DNA of 64,000 bases from Cupidesulfovibrio sp000226255 (GCF_003402415.2 NZ_AP036014.1:124001-188000); one strand, 5' to 3'. Positions 26,120-35,433 are shown, numbered from the stretch's first letter. Numbers and translations are program-made. Notes: generated from the letters alone by a model not told the origin.

Positions 26120-27259
26120 CTAGCCGAAGATGCGGTAGTTGAAGAAGCCGCGCAGCACGTAGTCGATGCCGACGTACAGGGCCAGCACGATGAACAGGCG
26201 CTTCAGCCACATGTCGGAGAAGTACTTGGAGGTGCGGGGGCCGATGACCGAGCCGATGAAGATGCCCACCAGTTCGGTGCCGATCATGGTCCAGTCGAGC
26301 GGGGTGCCCTTGCTGACCAGGGTGGCGATGGAGGTGACCATGGAGATGAGCACCGCAAGCGCCGAGGTGCCGGCGGCCAGGTACATGGGCAGCTGCGAGA
26401 TGCTGGTCAGGAAGGGCACCAGCAGGAAGCCGCCGCCCACGCCCAGGAACGCGGCGATGGCGGAGATGACGATGCCGCCCACCACGGGCAGGATGGGGTT
26501 GAACGAAAATTCAACGCCCGAGAAGGTGAACACGCACTTGGTCAGGCTGGTGGAGATGACGTGCACGCCGATGGACTTTTCATCCACCTGCTCGCCGCTC
26601 TTGATCTTCTTCACCGCTTCTTCAAAAGCCTTGGCGGCTTCCTTGGCCTTCTTCTTGGAGGCCTGGCCGGCGGGAGAGGTTTCCCAGAACAGGTACAGGC
26701 CCAGCACCAGCACGAACAGGCCGAAGTAGCCCTGGTACTGGGAGAACGACACCTTGCCCGCGAAGAAGTACGCGGAAGCCCAGGCGCCAGCCAGCGAACC
26801 CGCGCCAAGGGCCAGGGCCAGCGGCAGCACCAGGCGGCCCATCTTGTAGTAGTTGAACGAGGAAATGAGGGCCGAGAAGCCCACCAGCCACTGGTTCGAC
26901 GCCTTGATGGAGTCGGTGGCCACCTTGTTCAGGGGCAGGTCCTTGCCCAGCGACTTGGCGTAGCCGCCAAGGCCGAACACCGACATGTGGCCGACACCGG
27001 CCATGACGCCGCCGAACGCGCCCACGGTGGAGAAGATCCAGCCTACCCACACGGCCCAGGCAAAGGACAGGATGGGGCTGACATGGGGGGCGCCGGGAAT
27101 GCCGAGGAAGCCGGCGGGGGCGTCGGCCTTGACCTTGCCGGCCTGAACCGCGCCGTCGATGGCGTCGGACAGCTTGTCGGCCCAGGCGGGCTCGAACCAC
27201 AGAAGGCTTACGGCAACGACGGCCGCGAGCAGCAGCAGGTGTTTGGTGTGCTTGGACAC
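26120..27259 (-). CDS. TauE/SafE-family sulfite/organosulfonate exporter-type permease
   Basis: 379 residues from a GTG at 27259 with GGAGAGAG upstream. Residues 1-27 look like a signal sequence (ending PAWA|DK). About eight TM segments follow, with TauE/SafE hallmarks GGVMAGVGHMSVFGLGG and GVGGGFLLVPFLTSISQLPMYLAAGTSAL. A charged cytoplasmic loop of about 60 residues (KKKAKEAAKAFEEAVKKIKS) splits the two halves and is longer than usual. The family moves anions such as sulfite, sulfoacetate or taurine-derived sulfonates. In a sulfate reducer, export of sulfite or another sulfur oxyanion is plausible but not shown. It follows the DUF169 gene on the same strand with a stable hairpin between. 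Confidence 0.88.
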   Translation of the reverse strand: MSKHTKHLLLLAAVVAVSLLWFEPAWADKLSDAIDGAVQAGKVKADAPAGFLGIPGAPHVSPILSFAWAVWVGWIFSTVGAFGGVMAGVGHMSVFGLGGYAKSLGKDLPLNKVATDSIKASNQWLVGFSALISSFNYYKMGRLVLPLALALGAGSLAGAWASAYFFAGKVSFSQYQGYFGLFVLVLGLYLFWETSPAGQASKKKAKEAAKAFEEAVKKIKSGEQVDEKSIGVHVISTSLTKCVFTFSGVEFSFNPILPVVGGIVISAIAAFLGVGGGFLLVPFLTSISQLPMYLAAGTSALAVLISMVTSIATLVSKGTPLDWTMIGTELVGIFIGSVIGPRTSKYFSDMWLKRLFIVLALYVGIDYVLRGFFNYRIFG

Positions 27260-27305
27260 GGTCTCTCTCCTTGGGATGGTGTTTCGGTGCGCTTCCGAAA
27301 TGGGA

Positions 27306-27350
27306 ACGGGGGCCGCCGCCTACGGGGGGCGACAGGGCGGCGGCCCCCGT
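27306..27350 (-). terminator. 15-bp hairpin between DUF169 and TauE genes
   Basis: Perfect 15-bp stem (acgggggccgccgcc / ggcggcggcccccgt, 15-base loop) just past the DUF169 stop. No T-run follows, so it may be a partial terminator or an mRNA-stabilising element that lowers tauE relative to DUF169. Confidence 0.65.
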
Positions 27351-27355
27351 CGTGC

Positions 27356-28132
27356 CTACTTTTCTTTCTTGAAGATGATCAGCGGACAGTTCTTGCAGAT
27401 GTCCGCGCCGGGGAAGTTGTCGCCGGGGCGGGTGATGGCGCCGCTGCCCAGGTTGCGCTTGCGTTCCAGCAGGCGCTCCACGGTGGCTTCGATGTGTTCG
27501 CCGGGGATCACGAAGTTGATTTCGCCGCGCTCGGTCTTGCCCGCGTTGTAGCTGCCGGAGCAGGCGGGCAGCATGTTGGCGGTCTTTTCCTGGTACGAGT
27601 ACACCGTGCCGCCGCAGGCCGAGGAGTTCATGGTCACGTTGGTCTTCAGCGGGTGCTGGTCGGTGGCGGCCATGTAGTCGACGGCCAGGTGGTAGGCCTG
27701 CATGTTGTCGCAGTAGAAGTGGACCACCGAGGGATCGACCACGGCGTCGCCCAGCGGGCCCACGGCGACGGCCTTCAGCCCTTCGGGCAGGCGGGGCTTG
27801 GAGCGCACGAAGCGTTCGGCCTGGGCAAGGTCGCGCACGTACTTGGCGTGGCTCTTGATTTCGTTGTCGTCGATTTCCTTCCAGCCGAAAGAGACCAGCG
27901 CGTTGGAGCAGCCGAGGCCCTCGGGGCCGGACAGCACGGTCTGGCCCTTCATGCGGGCGGCGATTTCCCACTGGCAGAAGGTCATGGGCTTCACGGGCAG
28001 GTAGAATTCGGCCTTGTCCTTGAAGGCTTCCAGCTCCGCCTCGTCGAAGAAGAACTTGACGGCGATGGGGTAGTGGTACAGGCGCAGCTCGTCCATCAGG
28101 GTGTGCTGCATTTCCTTGTAGCTCAGCGACAT
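27356..28132 (-). CDS. DUF169-family protein with conserved Cys motifs
   Basis: 258 residues, ATG at 28132. DUF169 features: YPIAVKFFFDEAELE near the N-terminus, CQWEIAARMKG, GLGCSNALVSFGW, CGGTVYSYQ, LPACSGSYNAGKTERGEINF and a C-terminal ICKNCPLIIFKKEK. At least six conserved Cys suggest an iron-sulfur or other metal site. Family function is not established; it is common in anaerobes and methanogens. Transcription with a TauE-type exporter suggests a link to sulfur or C1 metabolism. Its promoter lies in the long AT-rich region upstream. Confidence 0.85.
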   Translation of the reverse strand: MSLSYKEMQHTLMDELRLYHYPIAVKFFFDEAELEAFKDKAEFYLPVKPMTFCQWEIAARMKGQTVLSGPEGLGCSNALVSFGWKEIDDNEIKSHAKYVRDLAQAERFVRSKPRLPEGLKAVAVGPLGDAVVDPSVVHFYCDNMQAYHLAVDYMAATDQHPLKTNVTMNSSACGGTVYSYQEKTANMLPACSGSYNAGKTERGEINFVIPGEHIEATVERLLERKRNLGSGAITRPGDNFPGADICKNCPLIIFKKEK

Positions 28133-28951
28133 GGTGCGTTCTCCTCGGGCGCGCGGCCCGTGTTGCGTGTCGTGCCTGCCTGGGCGCGGCGTTGCCGCGC
28201 GGCCTGTGGCTGGGAGCGCCGCATCCGTTCCCGCCCCGCGTGCCCGCACGTGCGGGGAAGGTGGCGGGGCATGACCCGCGAAGGCGTGCGCCTTGGGCGG
28301 GGCTGGTCCGGATCTCGTCCGGGCGTGGGCGCATCCGGTGGTTCTGCCTGGGCCTGCCAGCCGGGGCAGCCGGATGCGGGATGGCGGCGTGTCGGTATGC
28401 CGCCCCTAACAGCGGCGAAAAAACCGGGCAACGGAAAACGGGAATGCGAAAAAATGTACTTTTTGCACAAGCTGAACAGGAATGGTGTGTGCATTATTGA
28501 GAGGTTTATGTGAAATAAATAATAACTATGAATTTTAAATAATTATTGCGCGTAAGGGTGGGTGCTCAGGCCAGCGTGGAGATTGCGCGGGGATATTTGC
28601 CCGTCTTCATAGCATGTTCAGGATGGAATGGACATATGAATCAGGTGTAAAATCAGCACGACGCCACGGCTTGCCCGGGGCATGCGGTTGCCCGGAGCGC
28701 AGCAAGGACCGGAACGGGCGCCAGGATGCAACCCGGTTGCATTCGTATGCGGCGCGCGGTATGCGGGCGTGGCGGCGCACGGTGGCCCTGGTCCGTCCCC
28801 GTTTGGTTCGGTCCGGCTGCCGGGCCCGGCCGACCTTGCCCGGCCCGTGGCGTCGTGCCGGTTTCGGCCATTCGGGACAGTTGCCGCCGTTTCACCTGCC
28901 GCAACAGCACACCATTTCATCCAGCGCACCATTCCCCACCCACACCATTTC
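28133..28951. other. long divergent intergenic region with an AT-rich core
   Basis: About 820 bases between the divergent DUF169 and permease genes. The stretch at about 28440-28560 is strongly AT-rich (ataaataataactatgaa, then taaataattattgcg), an exception in this DNA, and probably holds promoters and a regulator site for one or both operons. I could not match it confidently to a Rex, HcpR or FNR site. No coding frame is convincing. Confidence 0.55.
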
Positions 28952-29989
28952 ATGGACGCACGCCTCATCCATCTCGCCCAGACCGCCCTCGCCGTGTTTC
29001 TCGAAGCCCTGCCCTTCCTGGTGCTGGGTTCGCTGGTGTCCGCCTGCATGGAGGTGTTCGTGCCGCGCGCCTGGGTGGAGCGGCGGGCGCCCAAATCGCT
29101 GCCGGGGGCGCTGGCCTTCGGCGTGGCGCTGGGCACGGTGCTGCCCACCTGCGAATGCGGGGTGGTGCCCGTGGTGCGGCGCATGCTGTCCAAGGGAGTG
29201 CCGGTGCCCGCCGCCGTGGCCTACATGCTGGCCGCGCCGGTGGTGAACCCGGTGGTCATGGTGTCCACCTGGGTGGCCTTTCGCGGCGACATGACCATGA
29301 CAGCGCTGCGCGCGGCGGTGGTGGCCGCCACGGCGGTGGCGGTGGGCATTTCCGTGCGCCGCATGGCCGTGGGCGAGGCCGTGCGTCCCGATGCGGGGAG
29401 CGCCGCGCACCTTTGCGGGTGCGGCTGCGTCCATGACCACGCTGCCGAGCACTATGCGCCAACGAGCCCGGCCGCGCCGCTGCTGCCGCGTTTTGGCGAG
29501 GTGCTGGCCGCGGGCATGGCCTCCGTTTCCGCCGGGGGAGAACAGGCCGCGCCTGTCCCCGCCGCCCCGGCATCCCGCGCGGCGCAATGGCACGGGGTGG
29601 CCCGGCACATGACCGCAGACCTGCTGGACGCCTGCGCCTGGCTGCTGCCCGGCGCGCTGGCCGCCGCCACGTTTCGGGCGTTCACCCCGCCCGAGGCGCT
29701 CTTTTTGTTCATGGACACCCCGGCCCTGGCCATTCCGGCCATGATGGGCCTTGCCGTGCTGCTCAGCGTGTGCTCCGAGGCCGACGCCTTCGTGGCCGCG
29801 TCGTTCGTGGGCTTTCCCGCCTCGGCCCGGCTGGCCTTCGTGGCGCTGGGCCCCATGCTGGACCTGAAGCTGATGGCCATGTACGGCGCGGCCTTTCGGC
29901 GCGGGCTGGTGCTGCGGCTGGTGGTGCTGCCCACCCTCTGCGTGTGGGCGGCGTGCATGCTGCTTGCCGGGCTGGGGGTGCTGGAATGA
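28952..29989 (+). CDS. permease of the YraQ/DUF318 (ArsP-like) family
   Basis: 345 residues. The ATG at 28952 begins MDARLIHLAQTALAVFLEALPFLVLGSLVS, the usual family start, but has no clear ribosome site, so the start is less sure. About eight TM segments; the family signature TVLPTCECGVVPVVRRML follows TM2, and SVCSEADAFVAASF is its counterpart in the second half. A His/Cys-rich cytoplasmic loop (LCGCGCVHDHAAEHY, about residues 150-165) suggests metal contact. Related permeases export trivalent organoarsenicals; others are uncharacterised. The stop overlaps the start of the TIGR03943 partner (ATGA), forming the standard two-gene unit. Confidence 0.87.
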   Translation: MDARLIHLAQTALAVFLEALPFLVLGSLVSACMEVFVPRAWVERRAPKSLPGALAFGVALGTVLPTCECGVVPVVRRMLSKGVPVPAAVAYMLAAPVVNPVVMVSTWVAFRGDMTMTALRAAVVAATAVAVGISVRRMAVGEAVRPDAGSAAHLCGCGCVHDHAAEHYAPTSPAAPLLPRFGEVLAAGMASVSAGGEQAAPVPAAPASRAAQWHGVARHMTADLLDACAWLLPGALAAATFRAFTPPEALFLFMDTPALAIPAMMGLAVLLSVCSEADAFVAASFVGFPASARLAFVALGPMLDLKLMAMYGAAFRRGLVLRLVVLPTLCVWAACMLLAGLGVLE

Positions 29990-31206
29990 ACGCGTACCGT
30001 CGCGGGTTCCGCCGTCCCCCGGCCGCCGCCCTTGCCGATGCCGCGCTGCTGTGGGGCGTGGCGGCGGTCATTGCCTGGCTGGGCTGGTCGGGCAATTATG
30101 GAATGTTCCTGAACCCGCGTTTTCTGTGGCTGAGTCTGCTGGCGGGCGCGGCGCTGGCCGTGCTGGGCGTGGCGGCCCTGCTGCGCGATGATGCCGGGCC
30201 CCGCCCCGTGCCGCTGCGCCGGGCGTTGCTGCTGGGGCTTCTGGCGTGCGTGACGCTGACGGCCACGGTGGACTGGTGGGGCGCGGGCGCGGCCATGCCC
30301 GGTGCGGTGACGGGCCAGCTTGGCGGCGGGGCGGCGGGCTTGCCGGTAACCGCGAGTCCAACTGGCCCGGCCCGATCCATGCCCCCAGGAACCGCCGTGG
30401 GGCCGGACATGCGGCCCGATGCGCGGCCCGATGCACGTTATGACGACCCGGACGCCTTTGCCGGACCGTCTGATGGCTGGGAGGCCACCGGCAAGCCCGG
30501 TCCGTTCGATGACGCGCCCGTGGCATCCGGTGGCGAAGACGAACTCGGTCCCCGCGCCACGTATGCGGGCACGGACTACGTGCGCATCAACGTGGCGGAG
30601 CTGTTCCTGCTGGAGCGGCGCAACAGGCCGGAAGAACTGGAGGGGCGCTACGTGTTCCGGGGGGCGGTGACCCGCCATGCCGCGCTGGACGCCCGGCAGT
30701 CCGTGGCCGTGTTCCGGGTGAGCCTGTACTGCTGCCTTGCCGACGCCACGGCGGGCGGCTTCGTGGTGCGGCCCGGCGCGCAGGAACCCGCCGGAAAGCG
30801 CCCGGCGGATGGCGGCGCTGTCTCGTCCGGCTCCGTCACCTCTTCCGCCCCATCCGGTTCTGGCTCATCGGGGGCGGCGCACGCCGCGCAGCCCACGCCC
30901 GGGCAGGCGAAACCCGGTGCGGCAGGCACGGCGCAAGCGGCCCCTGCGTGGCCTGTTCCCGCGCAGCCGGTTCCCGCGTCGCGGGACATTCTGGCAGGAC
31001 TCCGTGACGGCCAATGGGTGGAGGTGTACGGCCGCCTGACCCGCGAAAAGCTGCCCGCCAAACTGGCCCGCCTTGCCCCGCGCGAAGTGTTCTCCGGGTC
31101 GCTGAACCCCGGCTGGGTGTTCACGGCGGACGCCATCCGGCTCATCCCGCCGCCCGGCGATCCGTTCATCTTCCAGTGGCGCGAGGCCGAACCCTACCTG
31201 TGGTAG
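29986..31206 (+). CDS. TIGR03943-family permease partner protein
   Basis: 406 residues, ATG at 29986 overlapping the upstream stop by four bases. Three hydrophobic segments lie at about 16-36, 44-64 and 75-92. An extended Pro/Gly/Ala-rich region follows, then the family's soluble domain (YVRINVAELFLLERRNRPEELEGRYVFRGAV, FRVSLYCCLADATAGGFVV, GQWVEVYGRLTREKLP, to the end). A second Ser/Ala/Pro-rich insertion (about 255-330) splits the soluble domain. These insertions make the protein notably longer than the roughly 250-300 residues I expect. It works with the preceding DUF318 permease; the substrate is unknown. Confidence 0.82.
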   Translation: MNAYRRGFRRPPAAALADAALLWGVAAVIAWLGWSGNYGMFLNPRFLWLSLLAGAALAVLGVAALLRDDAGPRPVPLRRALLLGLLACVTLTATVDWWGAGAAMPGAVTGQLGGGAAGLPVTASPTGPARSMPPGTAVGPDMRPDARPDARYDDPDAFAGPSDGWEATGKPGPFDDAPVASGGEDELGPRATYAGTDYVRINVAELFLLERRNRPEELEGRYVFRGAVTRHAALDARQSVAVFRVSLYCCLADATAGGFVVRPGAQEPAGKRPADGGAVSSGSVTSSAPSGSGSSGAAHAAQPTPGQAKPGAAGTAQAAPAWPVPAQPVPASRDILAGLRDGQWVEVYGRLTREKLPAKLARLAPREVFSGSLNPGWVFTADAIRLIPPPGDPFIFQWREAEPYLW

Positions 31207-31224
31207 GCGAGAAGGAAGGACGTT

Positions 31225-31578
31225 GTGCATTGCTGTGAACTTATGGATATGTTTCTGGAAGACAGAAGGTTGAATGTGCATTACGATGAAGTGCGGAGGG
31301 AGTATTATACAAAACTCAGGGGTAATTCTGCTATTCAACTGTTCGTGTACTGTCCGTGGTGCGGGGTTAAATTGCCAACGCCATTGGGAAGTGTATATTA
31401 TGGTACATTGCGGGAAATGTTTGGAGATGATGTTGATATAAAAGATATGGATATCCCGGAAGAGTTCAAGACGGATGCGTGGTGGAGAAACAGCAAGGTC
31501 GATCTTGAAGCTCTTGCTGAGAAATATGAGAAGGAATGGGAAGAGGAAGTGTCTTTGATACAGATTGCAGGCGCGTGA
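31225..31578 (+). CDS. small CPWCG zinc-ribbon-like protein (DUF6980-like)
   Basis: 117 residues from a GTG at 31225 with AAGGAAGGA upstream. MHCCELM at the start and FVYCPWCGVKLP in the middle provide two Cys pairs, probably one zinc site. The rest is acidic and helical (YEKEWEEEVSL). Small proteins of this kind (I think DUF6980) have no known function. The gene is clearly AT-richer than its surroundings, so it may have been acquired. It follows the TIGR03943 gene by 18 bases and may be read from the same transcript. Confidence 0.75.
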   Translation: MHCCELMDMFLEDRRLNVHYDEVRREYYTKLRGNSAIQLFVYCPWCGVKLPTPLGSVYYGTLREMFGDDVDIKDMDIPEEFKTDAWWRNSKVDLEALAEKYEKEWEEEVSLIQIAGA

Positions 31579-31996
31579 TCTTTTGTGCTGATCGTGGGTG
31601 ATGCTGTGTAGGGTCGCCCCCACCATGCCCGCGCGGGAGCATGTGATCTCATGTTGCGCCGCTGTACAGAAATAGTGTTTGGATGGTTGTCAATGCCGTG
31701 GCCCGGTGCTGTCCAATCCTGGCGCGGGGCGGTTGTTTGAGGATTACTTGGCACGCTTGTGCTCATTTATTCCCCAGTGCTCGGCGAGGCCTTGCCCCTG
31801 ACGGGAGGCGGCGACGTCTGGCCCGCACGCGGCACGGGAGGATTGAAGCAGGGGGGCGCGCGAATAGGCTACAACTCGGCGGGAAAGGGCGCCCGAAGCT
31901 CGAAACCGGGCTGGTCACTTTCCACTTCAATTACAGGCCCGATCGTATTACGGTTCCGCCTCGCCCCGTACGTCACCTCCATCTGAAGGGCTTGCT
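31579..31996. other. intergenic region before the formyltransferase gene; no gene seen
   Basis: About 418 bases. Its first part is AT-richer, like the preceding small gene, and may be the left edge of the biosynthetic cluster. A frame at 31759-31986 has no ribosome site or recognisable sequence. Confidence 0.4.
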
Positions 31997-32866
31997 TTGA
32001 AGATCGCCATTTGTACGAAGAAAGACCTGGCGGGCTGCCTTGCCCTGAACAGGTTGCTGGCAGGCATTGCGGACAGGCACGATGTTTTCGTGGTGCTTTC
32101 CGACTACGTGCTGGAGGCTGAAAAGGCCAACCCGTACGCCGCATGCTTCGTGGCGCATGAACGCGACATGGTGCTGGAGCGCATCTTTCCCTTTCTGGAT
32201 GCGCGATACCCCTCCGGTTCTTCCGCCGTGTTCTGCACCTACGCGGGGTTGCAGGCCCGGTACGGCGTTCCCATGGAGTTGTGGGGACCCATGCGCTCAC
32301 CGCAGGCGCGGGACGCCATGCGGGACATCGCGCCAGATATCATCATATCATGCCGGTACGACTACATATTTCAGGAAGATGTCATAGGGATTCCCAGGCT
32401 GGGCACCTATGGGCTGCACCCGGGCGCCCTTCCGGTGCTGCAGGGGTTGTGCAGTCCGTTCCGGGCCATGGAGCGGGGGGATGCCCGGTCGGGGTGCACG
32501 CTGTTCCAGCTCGATTCGGGGCTGGACACCGGGCCGGTGGTGGATATCGGCTGGGCTGACGTGGCGTATGAGCGGTCGGTGCTGTGGAATTTCGTGCAGA
32601 CCTACTTCGCGGGCATCGACACGCTGTTGCGGCACCTGCCCGTGCTGGAGGAAGGCCGCAGACTGCCGACGAAGCCGCAGGACGCATCCCTGCGGCAGTA
32701 TTTCTCGTACCCCAGCGAGGAAGAATTCCGGGCGTTCGTCGAGCGCGGCGGGCATCTTGTGCTGCCGGGCGACTACCTGGACCTGTTGTCGTGGTTCCTG
32801 CCGCAGGGGCTGCGGGACGCGCACCTGCCCGAGTTGGAGCGGCTGGTCAGTTCCCTGGAGTGCTGA
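31997..32866 (+). CDS. formyltransferase-family protein with altered active site
   Basis: 289 residues from a TTG start preceded by GAAGGG. MKIAI at the start and the core TYGLHPGALPVLQG, SPFRAMERGD, GCTLFQLDSGLDTGPVV match the methionyl-tRNA formyltransferase-like fold that uses N10-formyltetrahydrofolate. His141 and Asp177 of the catalytic set are present, but the Asn normally two residues before the His is Gly139. No C-terminal tRNA-binding domain is present. In a nonribosomal cluster it could formylate an amino group of the peptide or of a sugar or monomer. Its 3' end overlaps the convergent MFS gene by 20 bases, so the two cannot be expressed fully independently. Confidence 0.78.
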   Translation: MKIAICTKKDLAGCLALNRLLAGIADRHDVFVVLSDYVLEAEKANPYAACFVAHERDMVLERIFPFLDARYPSGSSAVFCTYAGLQARYGVPMELWGPMRSPQARDAMRDIAPDIIISCRYDYIFQEDVIGIPRLGTYGLHPGALPVLQGLCSPFRAMERGDARSGCTLFQLDSGLDTGPVVDIGWADVAYERSVLWNFVQTYFAGIDTLLRHLPVLEEGRRLPTKPQDASLRQYFSYPSEEEFRAFVERGGHLVLPGDYLDLLSWFLPQGLRDAHLPELERLVSSLEC

Positions 32867-35423
32867 ACCGCCAGGCCGCGCGAAACAGCAGGGCCAGCAC
32901 GCAGACCACGCCGCCCACCACCAGCAGCACCTGCGTGGTGCCCATGACCACGGTGGCCAGGCCGAACAGCACCGGCCCCGCAACCTGCCCCAGGCGCTCC
33001 AGGGCCCGGTAGATGGACGCGGTCTTCTCCCGCCCCAGGGTCTGCGCCGAGCGCAGCGCAAGGATGCACAGCATGGAGGCCGGGGCCGCGATGCATTGCG
33101 ACAGCCCCAGGGCCACCACCGCTGCCGCCGTTCCGGCCAGGCCGGAGGCGGTGGCGGCCAGCAGCAGCGACACTCCCGACAGCAGGCCCGCAAGCATGAG
33201 GAACAGGGGTTTGTCCTTCGTGCGGTCTATCCATTTGCCCAGCAACGGCCCGGCGGTAATGAAGCACAGGCCGTACAGCATGAACACCCGGCCGATGTCC
33301 GATTGCTCCACCCTGGCGTTGGCCAGGGTGAGCGGCAGCAGATAATGGAGAAAGCCCGTCAGGCAGATGGCCACAGGAATGCCGACGAGCAGCAGCATCA
33401 GGTGCATGCGCGGGTCTTTCAGCAGGGTCAGGCTGCCGGTAAAGGGTGACGTGCCCACGCCCCCCGTCGGGGCGGGTGGGGCCTTCGCCGCGCCGTCCGC
33501 CGCCATCCCGTGGGGCGCTGCCGCCCCGCCAGCGGCACCGTGCGCATCCGCCCCGGAACCCCTGCCGAACAGGATGGCGCGGATGGCGAACAGCGTCACC
33601 ACGCCGGCCATGGTGAGCACCGATTCGTAGCGCATGTGTTCCGCCAGCATGGCCCCGGCCGCCGATCCGCAGATGCTGCCGGAAAAGATGCCCGCGAACA
33701 CGCTGGCCAGCCCGGCCCCGGCCTGGGCGTGCTCCAGCGTGCCGATCTGCGAGGCCATGAGCACCAGCCCGAAGCCGAACCCGGTGACCACCCGCGCCAG
33801 GATCAGCATGGGCAGGCCCGTGGCCATCCCCCCCAGCAGCAGCCCCGCCGCAGCCGCCACGGCCCCCAGCATGTAGGCCCTGTGCCATCCGTACCGCTGC
33901 GAGAAACTGCCGGAAATGAGCAGGGCCACACCGGCGCTGATCATTTCCGCAGAGATGGGAAGGCCGATGACCACCTTCTCCGAAAGACCCCACAAGGGCT
34001 GGTACAGCTTGCGGGCCAGCAGCGGGATGAAGGATATGCCCATGTCGTACCCGAGAAAGAACACGAAGCCGCCCACCCGCAACGCCTGAGCGGCCTGGGG
34101 AAGCCGTTGCGAGGCCCCTTCGGCGGCGGAAGGGGCGTCCGCCTCCGCTCCCAGGCTGCGCCGCGCGATGAGCCCCAGCAGTTTGGCCAGTTCCAGCAGA
34201 AGCAAGAAGCTGATGACCAGTGACGTCCCCAGGTCGATGGCCAGCTTGGCGACGCGGCTGGTGATGACCTGCGGGTCCAGGTCCAGCCGAAGGCGCATGA
34301 CCTCCTGACGCTGCCGGAAGCGGCTGGGCCAGTACCTGTCCAGCGGTTCTTCCACGGAAAGGGTCGCGTCCGTGGCGCCCGGCGTGTGGGGCGCGCCCTG
34401 TGCGCCCTGTGTCTTGGACGGCCTGCCCGCGGCGGCCAGCGGTGTGCCGTCAGGGGCCAGCAGTGCCGCGCCCCGCAACTCCTCGTTGTCCGCCACCAGT
34501 TGCGCCAGCAGCTGCTCCTTCCCCTTCAGTTGGGTGACGTCCACGCCCTTGTGGATGAGATATTCAACGTCGCGCCCCACCGATTGTGCGAGAATGGCGG
34601 CCTTGGTGCGCACGGCCTGCTCGACGAATCCGTCGAACAGGACGAGCGCGCCGCAGGAATAGGCCAGCTGCGTGCCGCCCACGATGACCAGCAGCAGCCT
34701 GCCCAGCGAGGCGTGCAGGCGGGTACGTGCTTCCGCCGTGCCGGTGAGCAGGCCGAGCCACCCGGGCAGGATCAGGCCCACGACGATGCACGCCCCCAGC
34801 ACCAGAAAGCCCGACCAGCGCAGAAAGCCGCGCGTGGCGGCGTCCACCTGCGCGCTTTCGATCTCCATGGCCACCCACCCGGCCAGGGCGTTGTGCTGCA
34901 AGGGGATGAGGACGCGGTAGCCCGTGGGCGTCTTGCGGGGCTTTGGGGGGGAGTCTGTCGTATCCTTCGAGTCAGCCGAATCGGGCGAATCGGGCGAACG
35001 GGACGCACCCTGGGATGCGCCTGCGGCGGAAAGTTGTTCCAGGTCGGCGGCCCCCTCGCGAACCGCCGAAGCCGACGTGCCAGCATCGTCTTTCGCGTCG
35101 GGCGCGGGCAGGGCGTACAGCCGCGCGCCGCGCGCGTCGAACACCTCGACGCTGTGGATGCCCCGCACGCCGTGCCGCAACTCCGCCAGCATGTCCTCCA
35201 TGCCCGCGTACGCGCCAAGGGGCTTTCCGAAACGCATTCCCCGCTCGATGCTCCGGGCCAGATGCTCGCCGCAACTGCGGTAGCCGGAGAGGATCGAGTC
35301 GGCGGCCAGCGAATCCAGCGTGGAGGAAGAGAGCAGCACGTTGAACCCAAGGGTGAGCACCAGCACCCCCAGGGACAGAAGCATCGTATTCACGCGCAGC
35401 CGTTGTATGGCGCTGATGTGCAA
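32847..35423 (-). CDS. MFS transporter with a large extracytoplasmic sensor-like N-terminal region
   Basis: 858 residues from a TTG at 35423 with AGGAG, only 10 bases after the binding-protein stop. Residues 1-430 are not MFS: a TM at 14-34, an extracytoplasmic domain (35-190) with a low-complexity Ser/Asp/Pro stretch, two TMs (about 197-225 and 237-262), a second extracytoplasmic domain (about 263-375), and a TM at 380-400. Both domains resemble sensor (CHASE/Cache-like) modules of kinases. From about 440 on there are 12 TM segments of an MFS carrier, with GKWIDRTKDKPLF as the inter-helix motif. Probably an exporter or importer gated by, or served by, the adjacent binding protein. Architecture unfamiliar to me. 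Confidence 0.82.
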   Translation of the reverse strand: MHISAIQRLRVNTMLLSLGVLVLTLGFNVLLSSSTLDSLAADSILSGYRSCGEHLARSIERGMRFGKPLGAYAGMEDMLAELRHGVRGIHSVEVFDARGARLYALPAPDAKDDAGTSASAVREGAADLEQLSAAGASQGASRSPDSPDSADSKDTTDSPPKPRKTPTGYRVLIPLQHNALAGWVAMEIESAQVDAATRGFLRWSGFLVLGACIVVGLILPGWLGLLTGTAEARTRLHASLGRLLLVIVGGTQLAYSCGALVLFDGFVEQAVRTKAAILAQSVGRDVEYLIHKGVDVTQLKGKEQLLAQLVADNEELRGAALLAPDGTPLAAAGRPSKTQGAQGAPHTPGATDATLSVEEPLDRYWPSRFRQRQEVMRLRLDLDPQVITSRVAKLAIDLGTSLVISFLLLLELAKLLGLIARRSLGAEADAPSAAEGASQRLPQAAQALRVGGFVFFLGYDMGISFIPLLARKLYQPLWGLSEKVVIGLPISAEMISAGVALLISGSFSQRYGWHRAYMLGAVAAAAGLLLGGMATGLPMLILARVVTGFGFGLVLMASQIGTLEHAQAGAGLASVFAGIFSGSICGSAAGAMLAEHMRYESVLTMAGVVTLFAIRAILFGRGSGADAHGAAGGAAAPHGMAADGAAKAPPAPTGGVGTSPFTGSLTLLKDPRMHLMLLLVGIPVAICLTGFLHYLLPLTLANARVEQSDIGRVFMLYGLCFITAGPLLGKWIDRTKDKPLFLMLAGLLSGVSLLLAATASGLAGTAAAVVALGLSQCIAAPASMLCILALRSAQTLGREKTASIYRALERLGQVAGPVLFGLATVVMGTTQVLLVVGGVVCVLALLFRAAWRFSTPGN

Positions 35424-35433
35424 GGCGCTTCTC

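Noticed and set aside
31749..31763. TGGCACGCTTGTGCT, sigma-54-promoter-like sequence before the formyltransferase gene
   Set aside because: The distance between the GG and GC elements is one base too short, which normally abolishes sigma-54 binding, and the gene starts over 230 bases away.
31759..31986. 75-codon frame upstream of the formyltransferase gene
   Set aside because: No ribosome site, no recognisable sequence, composition like noncoding DNA.
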